From: an uncultured Eggerthellaceae bacterium
Lineage (GTDB): Bacteria > Actinomycetota > Coriobacteriia > Coriobacteriales > Eggerthellaceae
Reading direction: 5' to 3'
NCBI GenBank assembly: GCA_934670115.1
Contig: CAKUOV010000040.1
Span: forward strand, 1-20,608
DNA length: 20,608 nucleotides
In this document: positions 7,006 to 13,238 of the stretch, one piece after another
Layout of the letters: every line of letters starts with the position of its first letter
Position numbering within the stretch: position 1 is the first letter of the stretch
Position numbers and translations under genes: made by a program
The notes under the pieces: model-generated
Databases searched by the model: none
Seen by the model: only the letters and a program-made list of their open reading frames with translations
Told to the model about the DNA's origin: nothing

Positions 7006-7962
7006 ATGAACAGAGTGATTGTGGTCGGGTCTCCGCGCACGAATGGGCGCAGCGCCGCTTTGGCCGAAGAACTCTTCGAGGCGTGCATTGAAGAATGTCC
7101 CGATGACCAGATTTCGCTCATTCCGCTGTCAAGCTTGACGGTGCTGCCTTGCGAAGGCTGCAATTTTTGCATGAAAAGCGAAGGTCACGCGTGCCATTTG
7201 GAAGACGACATGATGGATATTCGCGAAGTGCTCGATGACGCCGATGAGCTGACGATTGTTTCCCCAGTGTATTTTGCAAGTGCGCCGGCTACGTTGAAGG
7301 CGTTCCTTGATCGCTTGCAGCCGTATTTCTGGACGGATGCGCGTCATGGGGAGTTGCGCCCGGCAACGTTGCACGTTATTGGCGAAGGTCACGACCCGTT
7401 TGGGTTCGAGCCGCTGGTGGTAACGGTGAAGTCGGCTGCGTTTACCGCAGGGTTCAAGCTTGAGCGCGTGTTGAACTGGGTGGAAAAGATCAGCGCGAAG
7501 GGCGAGATTTTGGATGACGCCCAGGTGATAGAGGTCGCGTGGCCTGAATCGTCCGCGCAGGTTTCTGGTCGGGCTTCGGATGCCGATGCGCTTGTGGAGG
7601 AATCTCCGGCTTCGGCTGCGGCCGTTGACAAGGAGGCGCAGGTGGCTGCAAAAGCTCCTGCCGCAGCGGCAAAGGCGCAGGTGGGCGCCCCGAAGGCTGC
7701 TGCTCCGAAAGCCGCGGGCAAGTCGAAGAATCCGGGCGTTACTTTGAACGTGCAGGGCGCGTCGAAGGGTGCGCCGAAGGGCGCAGGCGCCTCAAGGGGT
7801 GCGGGCTCCTCAAAGCAGCAGGGGGGCAAGAAGCCGCAGCAAGGAGCTTCGCGCGGCGCGAGCGCTTCGAAGCCTTCGGGAACGAAAAAGCCGCAGCAAG
7901 GAAAAAAGCCGCAGGGTTCCTCCAAGGCATTCCAAGCATCTAAAAAGTCAGGAAACCGCTAA
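7006..7962 (+). CDS. Iron-sulfur flavoprotein-like NAD(P)H/FMN reductase with basic disordered tail
   Basis: A 318-aa protein. ATG at 7006 is preferred because it opens directly onto the flavodoxin fold (MNRVIVVGSPRTNG, the FMN phosphate loop); an ATG at 6949 adds 19 unlikely residues. Residues about 1-180 form an NADPH-dependent FMN reductase/flavodoxin-like domain. C49, C52, C55 and C63 form a compact CX2CX2CX7C motif, as in iron-sulfur flavoproteins that bind a 4Fe-4S cluster beside FMN, and the DDM that follows is usual for the family. From about residue 190 to the end the sequence is low complexity, rich in Ala, Lys, Gly, Pro, Ser and Gln, with three KKPQ repeats, strongly basic and surely disordered. 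The stop is 2 nt before the rsmA ATG, implying translational coupling. A redox role is likely; the tail suggests RNA or ribosome binding (inference). Confidence 0.8.
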   Translation: MNRVIVVGSPRTNGRSAALAEELFEACIEECPDDQISLIPLSSLTVLPCEGCNFCMKSEGHACHLEDDMMDIREVLDDADELTIVSPVYFASAPATLKAFLDRLQPYFWTDARHGELRPATLHVIGEGHDPFGFEPLVVTVKSAAFTAGFKLERVLNWVEKISAKGEILDDAQVIEVAWPESSAQVSGRASDADALVEESPASAAAVDKEAQVAAKAPAAAAKAQVGAPKAAAPKAAGKSKNPGVTLNVQGASKGAPKGAGASRGAGSSKQQGGKKPQQGASRGASASKPSGTKKPQQGKKPQGSSKAFQASKKSGNR

Positions 7963-7964
7963 TC

Positions 7965-8951
7965 ATGGCAAAGCTTTCGAAGTACGCAAGCGTTGGTGAA
8001 ACACGCAAGGTTTTAGAGCGCCATGGTTTGGCAACGAAGCATGCTCTGGGTCAAAACTTCCTGGTTAACGATGATATTCTGAAGAAAATCGTTGACCTTG
8101 CCGCGCTGGATGGAGCCGATGACGTTCTTGAAATCGGTCCTGGTATCGGCACGCTTACCGTCGCGTTGCTGCAAAACGCGCACTCGGTGATTTCCATTGA
8201 GTTTGACCCCGATTTGCCTGCGGTCCTGGCCGAAACAACGGCTCCTTGGGCTGATTCCTTCGCGCTTATTGAAAACGATGCACTCAATGTTTCGGCGACC
8301 GATGTCGAAACTGCGTTCGCGCGCATTCATGCGGGCGCGGGTGCGAACGCAGGCGCAGACTCTGCGGATAGTACCCAGGTGGAGCAGGCGCCTTCTGTGC
8401 GCAGCTTCCCTAATAAGCTGGTGGCGAATCTTCCCTATGCCGTGGCGGCAACGGTGGTGCTGGATTATTTCCAGCGCTTCGATGCGCTGGAGAGCATGAC
8501 GGTCATGGTACAGCGTGAGGTGGCCGATCGCATGATGGCGCAGCCGGGCGTGAAAGATTATGGCGGGTTCACGGTAAAGCTTTCGCTGTACGCGCAGCCT
8601 GCGGGGCGTTTTCCGGTAGGGCCGGGTAATTTCTTTCCGCCTCCGCGCGTTGATTCGGCGGTGATTCGCTTAGACCGTCGTAATTGCAGCGATGAACAGG
8701 GAAATCCCTTAACAGCAGAAGAAGTGCGCGCGGCGTGTCTTATGGCCGATGCCGCTTTCGCCACGCGTCGGAAAACGCTCTCGAATTCCTGTAAGACGTT
8801 CTTCTCGGGCAAGGGGGAGCAAGGCAAGCGCGTTGCTGCGCAGCTTCCCGCATTGTTCGAGCAGGCGGGTATTGATGCGCGCCGACGAGGAGAAACGCTG
8901 ACTCAGGCGGAGTTTATTGCGTTGGCGCGCGCGTATCTTGCGTGCTGTTAA
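7965..8951 (+). CDS. rsmA: 16S rRNA (adenine1518-N6/adenine1519-N6)-dimethyltransferase
   Basis: A 328-aa KsgA/RsmA enzyme that dimethylates two adjacent adenines in the 3'-terminal hairpin of 16S rRNA during small-subunit maturation. The N-terminal KHALGQNFLVN signature and the SAM-binding loop EIGPGIG (56-62) are clear, as is the catalytic NLPY (155-158). The C-terminal domain has the FPPPRVDSAVIRL and FATRRKTLSN motifs. Between the SAM domain halves, residues about 121-147 are an Ala/Gly/Asp-rich insertion, probably a surface loop, making the protein longer than the usual 270-290 aa. The ATG is 2 nt after the flavoprotein stop with no good ribosome binding site of its own, so translation is probably coupled. 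Confidence 0.96.
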   Translation: MAKLSKYASVGETRKVLERHGLATKHALGQNFLVNDDILKKIVDLAALDGADDVLEIGPGIGTLTVALLQNAHSVISIEFDPDLPAVLAETTAPWADSFALIENDALNVSATDVETAFARIHAGAGANAGADSADSTQVEQAPSVRSFPNKLVANLPYAVAATVVLDYFQRFDALESMTVMVQREVADRMMAQPGVKDYGGFTVKLSLYAQPAGRFPVGPGNFFPPPRVDSAVIRLDRRNCSDEQGNPLTAEEVRAACLMADAAFATRRKTLSNSCKTFFSGKGEQGKRVAAQLPALFEQAGIDARRRGETLTQAEFIALARAYLACC

Positions 8952-9080
8952 GTTGCGCAAACGCCGCCGCGTTTCTGCATCCGTGGTTCATCCTTCGCTG
9001 CTTCCTTGCGCGCTGCTCGATATGCCCGCACGGGGGTCTCTTCGCGTCTCTGAATGTGTTGCAAACGTGCATTAAGAGAA

Positions 9081-9116
9081 TAGTTGCTTCCAACTACTTG
9101 ACAAACGTGATAAACT
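9081..9116 (+). promoter_or_regulatory. Promoter region and hairpin dyad upstream of veg
   Basis: A perfect dyad TAGTTG-cttc-CAACTA (9081-9096) directly precedes TTGACA (9098-9103). The best -10 for that -35 is a poor TATTCG at 9120. Alternatively, an extended -10 (TGATAAACT, 9108-9116) could act alone. Either way, transcription would start 30-45 nt before veg. The dyad overlaps the promoter and may be an operator. Confidence 0.5.
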
Positions 9117-9159
9117 ATTTATTCGCATTGTTGTACGTTTTTTCACAAGGATATAGAGA

Positions 9160-9516
9160 ATGGATCTGCAAAAGCAAGCACTGATTATTGACTCAATCCA
9201 TGATACGTTGAATGCTCTGGTGGGTCAACGTCTGGGTGTTCGCGAGAATATGGGTCGTTCGAAAATCGTTGAGGGTGAGGGTACGCTCACTCAAGTGCAT
9301 CCGCGTTTGTTCATTATGGAAATCGATCGTAAGCGTGGTCGCACCGCGCGCAAATCGTTCCAGTTTGCCGACGTTTTGACCGGTATGGTGAAACTTTCGC
9401 AGAATGGACAGCCGATTTTCGGAACGTTTGTCGTAGAAGATGAAGAAGAAGACTACGGCGAAGACTCCCTTATCGATGACGACCTGGACAAAGAAGAAGA
9501 AACCGTTATTTTCTAA
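9160..9516 (+). CDS. veg: Veg family protein (DUF1021)
   Basis: A 118-aa small cytoplasmic protein. The ATG at 9160 has AAGGAT (9147-9152) 7 nt upstream. Residues 1-85 match the Veg/DUF1021 pattern: an N-terminal helix, a VGQRLGVRENMGRSK segment, a strand LFIMEID, then SFQFADVLTGMVKL (the SYSYADVLT-like signature). The last 30 residues are strongly acidic (EDEEEDYGEDSL), an extension not typical of the roughly 86-aa Bacillus protein. In Bacillus subtilis, Veg lies near ksgA and influences biofilm formation; here it follows rsmA by 208 nt with its own promoter and terminator. The molecular function is not established. Confidence 0.85.
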   Translation: MDLQKQALIIDSIHDTLNALVGQRLGVRENMGRSKIVEGEGTLTQVHPRLFIMEIDRKRGRTARKSFQFADVLTGMVKLSQNGQPIFGTFVVEDEEEDYGEDSLIDDDLDKEEETVIF

Positions 9517-9540
9517 CGTTTCGATACTCTTCAGCAAGAA

Positions 9541-9576
9541 AAATGAGCGTCCCATTCGCGGGACGCTCATTTTTTT
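9541..9576 (+). terminator. Strong intrinsic terminator after veg
   Basis: AAATGAGCGTCCC pairs perfectly with GGGACGCTCATTT around a 6-nt loop (ATTCGC), and a run of seven T ends the structure. The A-rich left flank gives a weaker T-run on the opposite strand, so it could also stop minus-strand transcription. Confidence 0.93.
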
Positions 9577-9588
9577 GTGCGCGTTGTT

Positions 9589-9826
9589 CATGTTGTTGAA
9601 AAACGGGCTTCAAATTCGAAGTTGTATCAAGTTGGAAGTAGGTCAAAGGCGGAAATCGGGGCATTTTTGGGCGGTATCGCTTGTTCTAGAAAATGCGTTA
9701 CATCAAAATGCCAGTTCATTATTGTGCTCGTTTGAGGTATATTGTGTTGGAGAGATTGAAGTTTCATTTCGACCTACTTCCAACTTATCGCAACTTCGAA
9801 TTTCGAGCCTAAAAATCAACAACATG
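9589..9826. repeat. 238-bp MITE-like element with 59-bp terminal inverted repeats
   Basis: The left arm starting CATGTTGTTGA (9589) and the right arm ending TCAACAACATG (9826) are reverse complements without gaps over 59 positions, with about 46 matches. Long exact blocks are AAATTCGAAGTTG and AAGTTGGAAGTAGGTC. The central 120 bp has no convincing gene, only a short GCATTTT/AAAATGC dyad. I see no target-site duplication. It lies between convergent units (veg plus, tRNA-Ala minus), as miniature transposable elements and intergenic palindromes often do. Confidence 0.75.
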
Positions 9827-9921
9827 CCCTGGAAAGAGATGGTGTTAGGTGCCACTGGCACGTTTTCTTGACGGCGATTCCTCTCGCGGGGTTCGAGCCT
9901 CCCCTGTTGACCTGCGGAAAT

Positions 9922-9950
9922 AAAAAAGCAGGCCCGTTTCCGAACCTGCC
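9922..9950 (-). terminator. Intrinsic terminator of the tRNA-Ala transcript
   Basis: On the minus strand GCAGGTTCG-GAAA-CGGGCCTGC forms nine base pairs (two G-U) closed by a GAAA tetraloop and followed by six T. It lies about 10 nt after the tRNA 3' end. Confidence 0.88.
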
Positions 9951-9959
9951 TGACATTCA

Positions 9960-10035
9960 TGGTGGAGATGGGGGGACTCGAACCCCTGACCCCTACGTTG
10001 CGAACGTAATGCTCTACCAGCTGAGCTACATCCCC
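9960..10035 (-). tRNA. tRNA-Ala (anticodon CGC)
   Basis: A complete 76-nt cloverleaf with encoded CCA. The acceptor GGGGATG pairs with CATCTCC and contains the G3-U70 wobble that identifies alanine tRNAs; the discriminator is A73. The D-stem is GCTC/GAGC, the anticodon stem TTACG/CGTAG and the anticodon loop TTCGCAA, giving CGC for GCG codons, which are frequent in this window. The T-loop is TTCGAGT; the outermost T-stem pair is an A-C mismatch (49-65), a minor oddity. It is transcribed divergently from galU and ends at the terminator at 9922-9950. Confidence 0.97.
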
Positions 10036-10109
10036 ATGGGCACTTATTTAGTGCGCAGATTATTTTGCCTTTCCTTGGTGCATTTGTCAAATCAAAATCT
10101 GAAAGAGGT

Positions 10110-10115
10110 TATACT
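10110..10115 (+). promoter_or_regulatory. Possible -10 box for galU
   Basis: TATACT 60 nt before the galU start. TTGTCA (10084-10089) resembles a -35, but the spacer is 20 bp, longer than ideal. Confidence 0.4.
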
Positions 10116-10175
10116 GAAACGACAAGATTCGCACAAATGGTTTCGCGCATTGCGCGTCGCTTCGAAAGGATTCTT

Positions 10176-11000
10176 ATGAAAGCGCTTATTCCCGCCGCTG
10201 GCTTGGGTACTCGTTTCCTTCCCGCCACGAAGGCTGTCCCTAAAGAAATGCTGCTTGTAGTCGATCGGCCGGTCATTCAGTACGTTGTTGAGGAAGGTCT
10301 TGCCTCCGCCGCCGACGAAGTGGTTATCATCAACAGCCGCGAGAAAAAGGCAATCGAAGAGCATTTCACGCCCAATCCCGCTTTGGTGGAGCATTTGCGC
10401 AGCGTGGGAAAAGATGCGTACGCCAATGCGGTGGAGCATGCGGGCGATCTTAACGTGAGCTACGTGTACCAGGACGAGCCGCTCGGTTTGGGCCACGCTG
10501 TTCATTGTGCGGCGGAAAAAACGGGCGACGAGCCGTTTTTCGTGCTGCTGGGCGATGTGATTGTGCCGGGCAACAACATGCTGCCGCGCATGCAGGAAAT
10601 CTCCGCCGCCCATGGTGGCGCAAGCGTTATTGCCGTGGTGCCCGTCCCCGATGATCAAGTGAGCCGCTTCGGCATTATCGCGGGCGAAAAAGTGGGCGAA
10701 GACGAATGGAAGGTCGAGCGCTTGGTTGAAAAGCCCAAGCTGGAAGATGCTCCCAGCAATTTGGCGGTTTTCGGTCGCTATTTGCTTTCTGCGCGCGTGA
10801 TGGAGCTGCTGGCGCAGGCAAAACCCACCACGGGCGGTGAGATTCAGCTGACCGATGCGTTGGATGCCGTTTTGAAGGAAGAAGAAATGTATGCGCTTGT
10901 TATTGACCCGGCGGATGGTTTTGACACGGGCACGCCGGAAAGCTGGCTTGAAACGAACAACATTCTGTATCAGCGCAAGAAGGATGCTAGCAGCAAATAG
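10176..11000 (+). CDS. galU: UTP--glucose-1-phosphate uridylyltransferase
   Basis: A 274-aa cytoplasmic nucleotidyltransferase that makes UDP-glucose from UTP and glucose-1-phosphate, the precursor for cell-surface glycans and glycolipids. ATG at 10176 has GAAAGGA (10164-10170) 5 nt upstream and gives the standard MKALIPAAGLGTRFLPATKA start with the nucleotide-binding G-x-G-TR loop. Other family motifs are VPKEML, VVEEGL, LGLGHAV, LLGDV, LVEKP, FGRYLL and GEIQLTDAL. Length is slightly below the usual 290-300 aa, but the core is complete. It is a single gene: tRNA-Ala lies behind it on the other strand and a good terminator follows. Confidence 0.96.
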   Translation: MKALIPAAGLGTRFLPATKAVPKEMLLVVDRPVIQYVVEEGLASAADEVVIINSREKKAIEEHFTPNPALVEHLRSVGKDAYANAVEHAGDLNVSYVYQDEPLGLGHAVHCAAEKTGDEPFFVLLGDVIVPGNNMLPRMQEISAAHGGASVIAVVPVPDDQVSRFGIIAGEKVGEDEWKVERLVEKPKLEDAPSNLAVFGRYLLSARVMELLAQAKPTTGGEIQLTDALDAVLKEEEMYALVIDPADGFDTGTPESWLETNNILYQRKKDASSK

Positions 11001-11012
11001 CAAGCTGCTAGC
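10986..11012. repeat. Hairpin enclosing the galU stop codon
   Basis: GCTAGCAGC (10986-10994) and GCTGCTAGC (11004-11012) are perfect 9-bp arms, and the loop AAATAGCAA holds the galU stop codon. No T-tract follows. It may protect the 3' end or simply overlap the terminator 20 nt downstream. Confidence 0.6.
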
Positions 11013-11031
11013 GCAAATAATCGAGAAGTAG

Positions 11032-11066
11032 GAGGGGCGCTCTAGATGGGGCGCTCTTCTTTTTTT
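11032..11066 (+). terminator. Intrinsic terminator after galU
   Basis: GAGGGGCGCTC pairs with GGGCGCTCTTC (11 pairs, three of them G-U) around loop TAGATG, followed by seven T. The arms also look like a direct repeat of GGGCGCTCT, but the pairing and T-run favour a terminator. Confidence 0.8.
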
Positions 11067-11140
11067 GGAAGAGGGAGGGTCTCAGGGGGGCTTGGAGATA
11101 GCGCCAGACTTCGGAATGGCAGCGGGCGAAAAACGCCCCG

Positions 11141-11266
11141 AAAAAAAGGGGATCCGGCGAAGAGGGGAAGTCTTCGCCGGACCGAAAGGAGGGGTTCACA
11201 GCGCTGTGCGCTGTACTGCTCAATGCAGATCAACGATTAGGGGGAAGGGGAAACCCTTTCGTTGAT
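11141..11266 (-). ncRNA. Candidate C-rich small RNA B
   Basis: A putative ~125-nt minus-strand transcript. A perfect TATAAT (11278-11273) predicts a start near 11266, exactly where a hairpin begins: ATCAACGA/TCGTTGAT with a loop containing TTTCCCC and TTCCCCC. Next come a short AGCGC-type dyad, a single-stranded ACCCCTCC (contains CCTCC, complementary to the Shine-Dalgarno sequence), and a perfect 11-bp stem TCCGGCGAAGA/TCTTCGCCGGA (11153-11181) whose loop is CTTCCCC on this strand. TCCCC and seven T then end it (11147-11141). No open reading frame is convincing. The layout resembles Gram-positive C-rich regulatory RNAs. Expression is not shown by sequence. Confidence 0.5.
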
Positions 11267-11550
11267 GAACTCATTATAAAATACGACCTTGCAGTAATTA
11301 TGAGCTGGAAGTGTGCATTTCTTGAATTTCTCAACGAGAGCGTAACAATCAGGCCATTTCCAACCCGAAATACGTGCAGCACGCAGGAATAATGCGGCAA
11401 TCAACGCGTCGAGCCGTGAAAGCGATAGATGAAAACAACGCACAATGATGATTCTTGTTGTTGCCGGTGAGTAGATGTCCTTGCTTCCCTTGCATCGTTT
11501 TCCCACGCTGCTTTGTTGGGTGTGGTAGGGTGTAGTCGCGCGCAAGGCGG
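11267..11550. other. Gap between the two candidate small RNAs
   Basis: About 280 bp containing no recognisable gene. A minus-strand frame ending near 11237 reads plausibly protein-like for about 55 residues (including GWKWPDCYALVEKFKKC), but it lacks a start context and overlaps small RNA B. It may be a decayed gene remnant. The promoter-like TATAAT at 11273-11278 (minus) marks its left edge. Confidence 0.35.
11273..11278 (-). promoter_or_regulatory. -10 box for candidate small RNA B
   Basis: A perfect TATAAT on the minus strand, 6-7 nt before the predicted start. No consensus -35 is apparent upstream. Confidence 0.45.
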
Positions 11551-11676
11551 GAAAAGAAGAAGCCCGAAGAAGGGGATTCTTCTTCGGGCCTATCGGAGGG
11601 GGAGCGGCTTGGGGAAGCCGCATTCAGCTTACTTTTGCAAAGCAAGAGCAGAAAAGTAGGGGATCCTTAACTGCTA
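11551..11676 (-). ncRNA. Candidate C-rich small RNA A
   Basis: A putative ~125-nt minus-strand transcript with the same plan as small RNA B. TATAAT at 11688-11683 predicts a start near 11676. In order the RNA holds GGATCCCCTAC, a hairpin TACTTTT/AAAAGTA (11658-11630), a hairpin GCGGCTT-CCCC-AAGCCGC (11621-11604) presenting CCCC in its loop, a single-stranded CTCCCCCTCCG, and a 10-bp stem GCCCGAAGAA/TTCTTCGGGC (11589-11562) with loop GAATCCCC. A T-rich tail TTCTTCTTTTC follows. No T-run exists on the plus strand, so the minus orientation is favoured. The repeated UCCCC motifs in loops and linkers are typical of small RNAs that pair with ribosome binding sites. Function is inferred. Confidence 0.5.
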
Positions 11677-11682
11677 GAACCC

Positions 11683-11688
11683 ATTATA
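11683..11688 (-). promoter_or_regulatory. -10 box for candidate small RNA A
   Basis: A perfect TATAAT on the minus strand. The -35 region is not consensus. It sits inside the left side of a dyad TAGAACCCAT (11675) / ATGGGTGTTCTA (11704) that could act as an operator. Confidence 0.45.
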
Positions 11689-11703
11689 GGAGAGTATCTA
11701 TTG

Positions 11704-11880
11704 ATGGGTGTTCTAACTCGCTTGTACGGTATAAAATGGCGCGTAGGCGGCAGGAACGCCGTAAACGGGCTGATAAGAGCGCCGTTCGCCCGCGTTTACG
11801 CGCCGCTAACGCGGATGGGCGGTTCCTTCCGTTATGATACGCGTTGTCAAAAGGACTGCGAAAGGATCGTTTATGGCTGA
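11704..11880 (+). CDS. Candidate small upstream ORF (58 aa)
   Basis: A 58-codon frame starting ATG at 11704 (or TTG at 11701, 8 nt after AGGAG 11688-11692). It ends in a TGA that overlaps the start of the next gene in ATGGCTGA. The peptide begins MGVLTRLYGIKWRVGG, is basic and matches no family I know. The overlap would allow translational coupling to the methyltransferase-like gene. A hairpin GTAAACGGGC/GCCC-GC-GTTTAC (11761-11799) lies within it. Against it, a TATGAT box at 11833 could make it untranscribed leader, and frames of this size occur by chance. Confidence 0.25.
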   Translation: MGVLTRLYGIKWRVGGRNAVNGLIRAPFARVYAPLTRMGGSFRYDTRCQKDCERIVYG

Positions 11881-12772
11881 TATTCAAATGCGTTTTCATC
11901 GCGATATGCTTGTTTTGAGCGCGCCCGTTGCGGCAGCGCTTGCGCGTCAAGGCGTTAATGTTGACCGCGATCTTGAATTCATGAACCTTATTGAGCCCGA
12001 TTCCGTGCATGATGCTTTGCGCATGGAGAAGGCTGCGGGCGCCCCTGCTTTGGTGCTGGCAACGCGTAACATGACGCCGGCGCAGCTGGCGCAACGTAAC
12101 ATGGAAGAGCGCGCATTCGAGCTTTCCGTGGCGGCGTTCACTGTTGCCGAGTCGCTGCATCCTCAGCATGTTTTGGTGGAGCTGGCGCCGTGCGGCTTGC
12201 CGCTCGATGCGTCCAGCAAAGACTCGCTGCTTGAGAACAAAGATCAGTACGTGCGTGCCGCGCGCGTGTTCGAGAAGAGCGCTTTTGATGCGTATCTTCT
12301 GACGGATTTCGACGATACCGTTGCGCTGAAGTGCGCTTTAATGGGCATCCGTCAGGTGTCGGATCGTCCCGTGTTTGCTTCTGTGACGGTGGATGCGCAA
12401 GGCGCGCTGGCTCGTCGCGGCACGCTGGAAGAAGCCCTGGCCATTATGGAAGAGTTCGGCGCTTCGGTGGCGGGCTTCACGACCGGTGCTCCGTTGGATG
12501 ACGTTTGCGCTTTGACGCGCCGCGCTGCTCAAGCGACCGACTTGCCGCTTCTTGTGCAGCTTTACGTTGCGTGCAAAGATCCCAAGCAAGGTGAAGCGAC
12601 CGTTGAGAACCCATATTACTGCGCCGACACCATGGTGCAGGCTGCTGTTCGTCTGCGTGCCGAAGGCGCGCAGTTCCTGCGTGCGGTGGGCGATGCGTCC
12701 CCCGCGTATACGGGTGCCCTGGCGGCAACGCTCTCTGGTCTTGACGTGATTCCTTCGCGTTTCGCGGAATAG
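11873..12772 (+). CDS. Homocysteine S-methyltransferase-like protein lacking zinc ligands
   Basis: A 299-aa protein; ATG at 11873 has GAAAGGA (11860-11866) 6 nt upstream. The sequence follows the Hcy-binding barrel of cobalamin- or folate-dependent methionine synthases. An LEFMNLIEPDSV segment aligns with the E-x-LN-x-x-PE-x-V region, then an ALVLATRNMTPAQLAQRN segment with the TNTFGA region, and TLEEALAIMEEFGASVAGF with the domain's second half. However, the three cysteines that hold zinc and activate homocysteine are gone. The usual G-x-NC is GFTTGAP (201-207) and the C-terminal GGCCGTTP is AVGDASP (271-277). It is therefore probably not a conventional methionine synthase; it could be a pseudoenzyme partner or act on another substrate. 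The family link is my reading of distant similarity. Confidence 0.6.
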   Translation: MADIQMRFHRDMLVLSAPVAAALARQGVNVDRDLEFMNLIEPDSVHDALRMEKAAGAPALVLATRNMTPAQLAQRNMEERAFELSVAAFTVAESLHPQHVLVELAPCGLPLDASSKDSLLENKDQYVRAARVFEKSAFDAYLLTDFDDTVALKCALMGIRQVSDRPVFASVTVDAQGALARRGTLEEALAIMEEFGASVAGFTTGAPLDDVCALTRRAAQATDLPLLVQLYVACKDPKQGEATVENPYYCADTMVQAAVRLRAEGAQFLRAVGDASPAYTGALAATLSGLDVIPSRFAE

Positions 12773-12924
12773 GTCGGCGCAACGGAGAAGCTACGGCGGT
12801 GGCGTTACACCACCGTGTGGCTGCAATACGATATCCCGAAGCGGCGCAGCTCTTGAAGTGTTGTGATTGCCTGATCAGCGCGGCAAGGAAGCAAAAGAAG
12901 GCGAAGAGAGGTCGAAGGGTCCAG

Positions 12925-13200
12925 ATGGCGGCAACACGCGCGAAAAAATTTACAAACAAAGATAAAAGCCCCTATTACGGGGCTTTGCAGGTGCTTGTCG
13001 ACGACTTGTTTCAATACAACGAGGAAGTGCGGCGCTTGGATGTTGTCATAGCGGCTGAGTCAAGCGATCTTCCCGATGACCTGCGCGAAGTCGTGAATAT
13101 TTTGCCGCCGGGAACGTATACGCGTGAGCGCTTGTGTTCTCAGATGAACTCCATCATTGGCGGCCACGCTTGGGGGCAGGTGTACGGAACGGTCGTTTAG
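12925..13200 (+). CDS. Hypothetical protein, 91 aa
   Basis: A small soluble protein starting MAATRAKKFTNKDKSPYYG, with a purine-rich AAGGG (12915-12919) before the ATG at 12925. The rest reads as an ordered alpha/beta protein (LVDDLFQYNEEVRRLDVV, then a LPPGTYTRERLCSQMNS segment ending in GHAWGQVYGTVV). The PGTYTRERL...NSIIGGHAWG part looks conserved, but I do not recognise a family and assign no function. It follows the methyltransferase-like gene by 152 nt, with a small CGGTGG/CCACCG dyad (12797-12815) between, so it may be read from that promoter. Confidence 0.65.
   Translation: MAATRAKKFTNKDKSPYYGALQVLVDDLFQYNEEVRRLDVVIAAESSDLPDDLREVVNILPPGTYTRERLCSQMNSIIGGHAWGQVYGTVV
12965..12986 (+). 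repeat. Terminator-like hairpin inside the 91-aa gene
   Basis: AAAGCCCC (12965-12972) and GGGGCTTT (12979-12986) form a perfect 8-bp stem around TATTAC, 40 nt after the start codon. Only three T follow, so termination would be weak. It may attenuate transcription or hinder early translation. Confidence 0.5.
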
Positions 13201-13238
13201 CTGCGCTGCGTAGCTAAACCGCTCTGTTTCTGTTTAAG

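Noticed and set aside
9440..9871. 143-codon plus-strand frame across the veg terminator and inverted-repeat element
   Set aside because: It starts inside veg in another frame, runs through a perfect terminator and both repeat arms, and resembles no protein.
12841..12924. Resemblance to the SRP RNA domain IV (TCAG...AAGGAAGCA)
   Set aside because: The flanking stems and GGAA tetraloop of SRP RNA cannot be formed; only a short motif matches.
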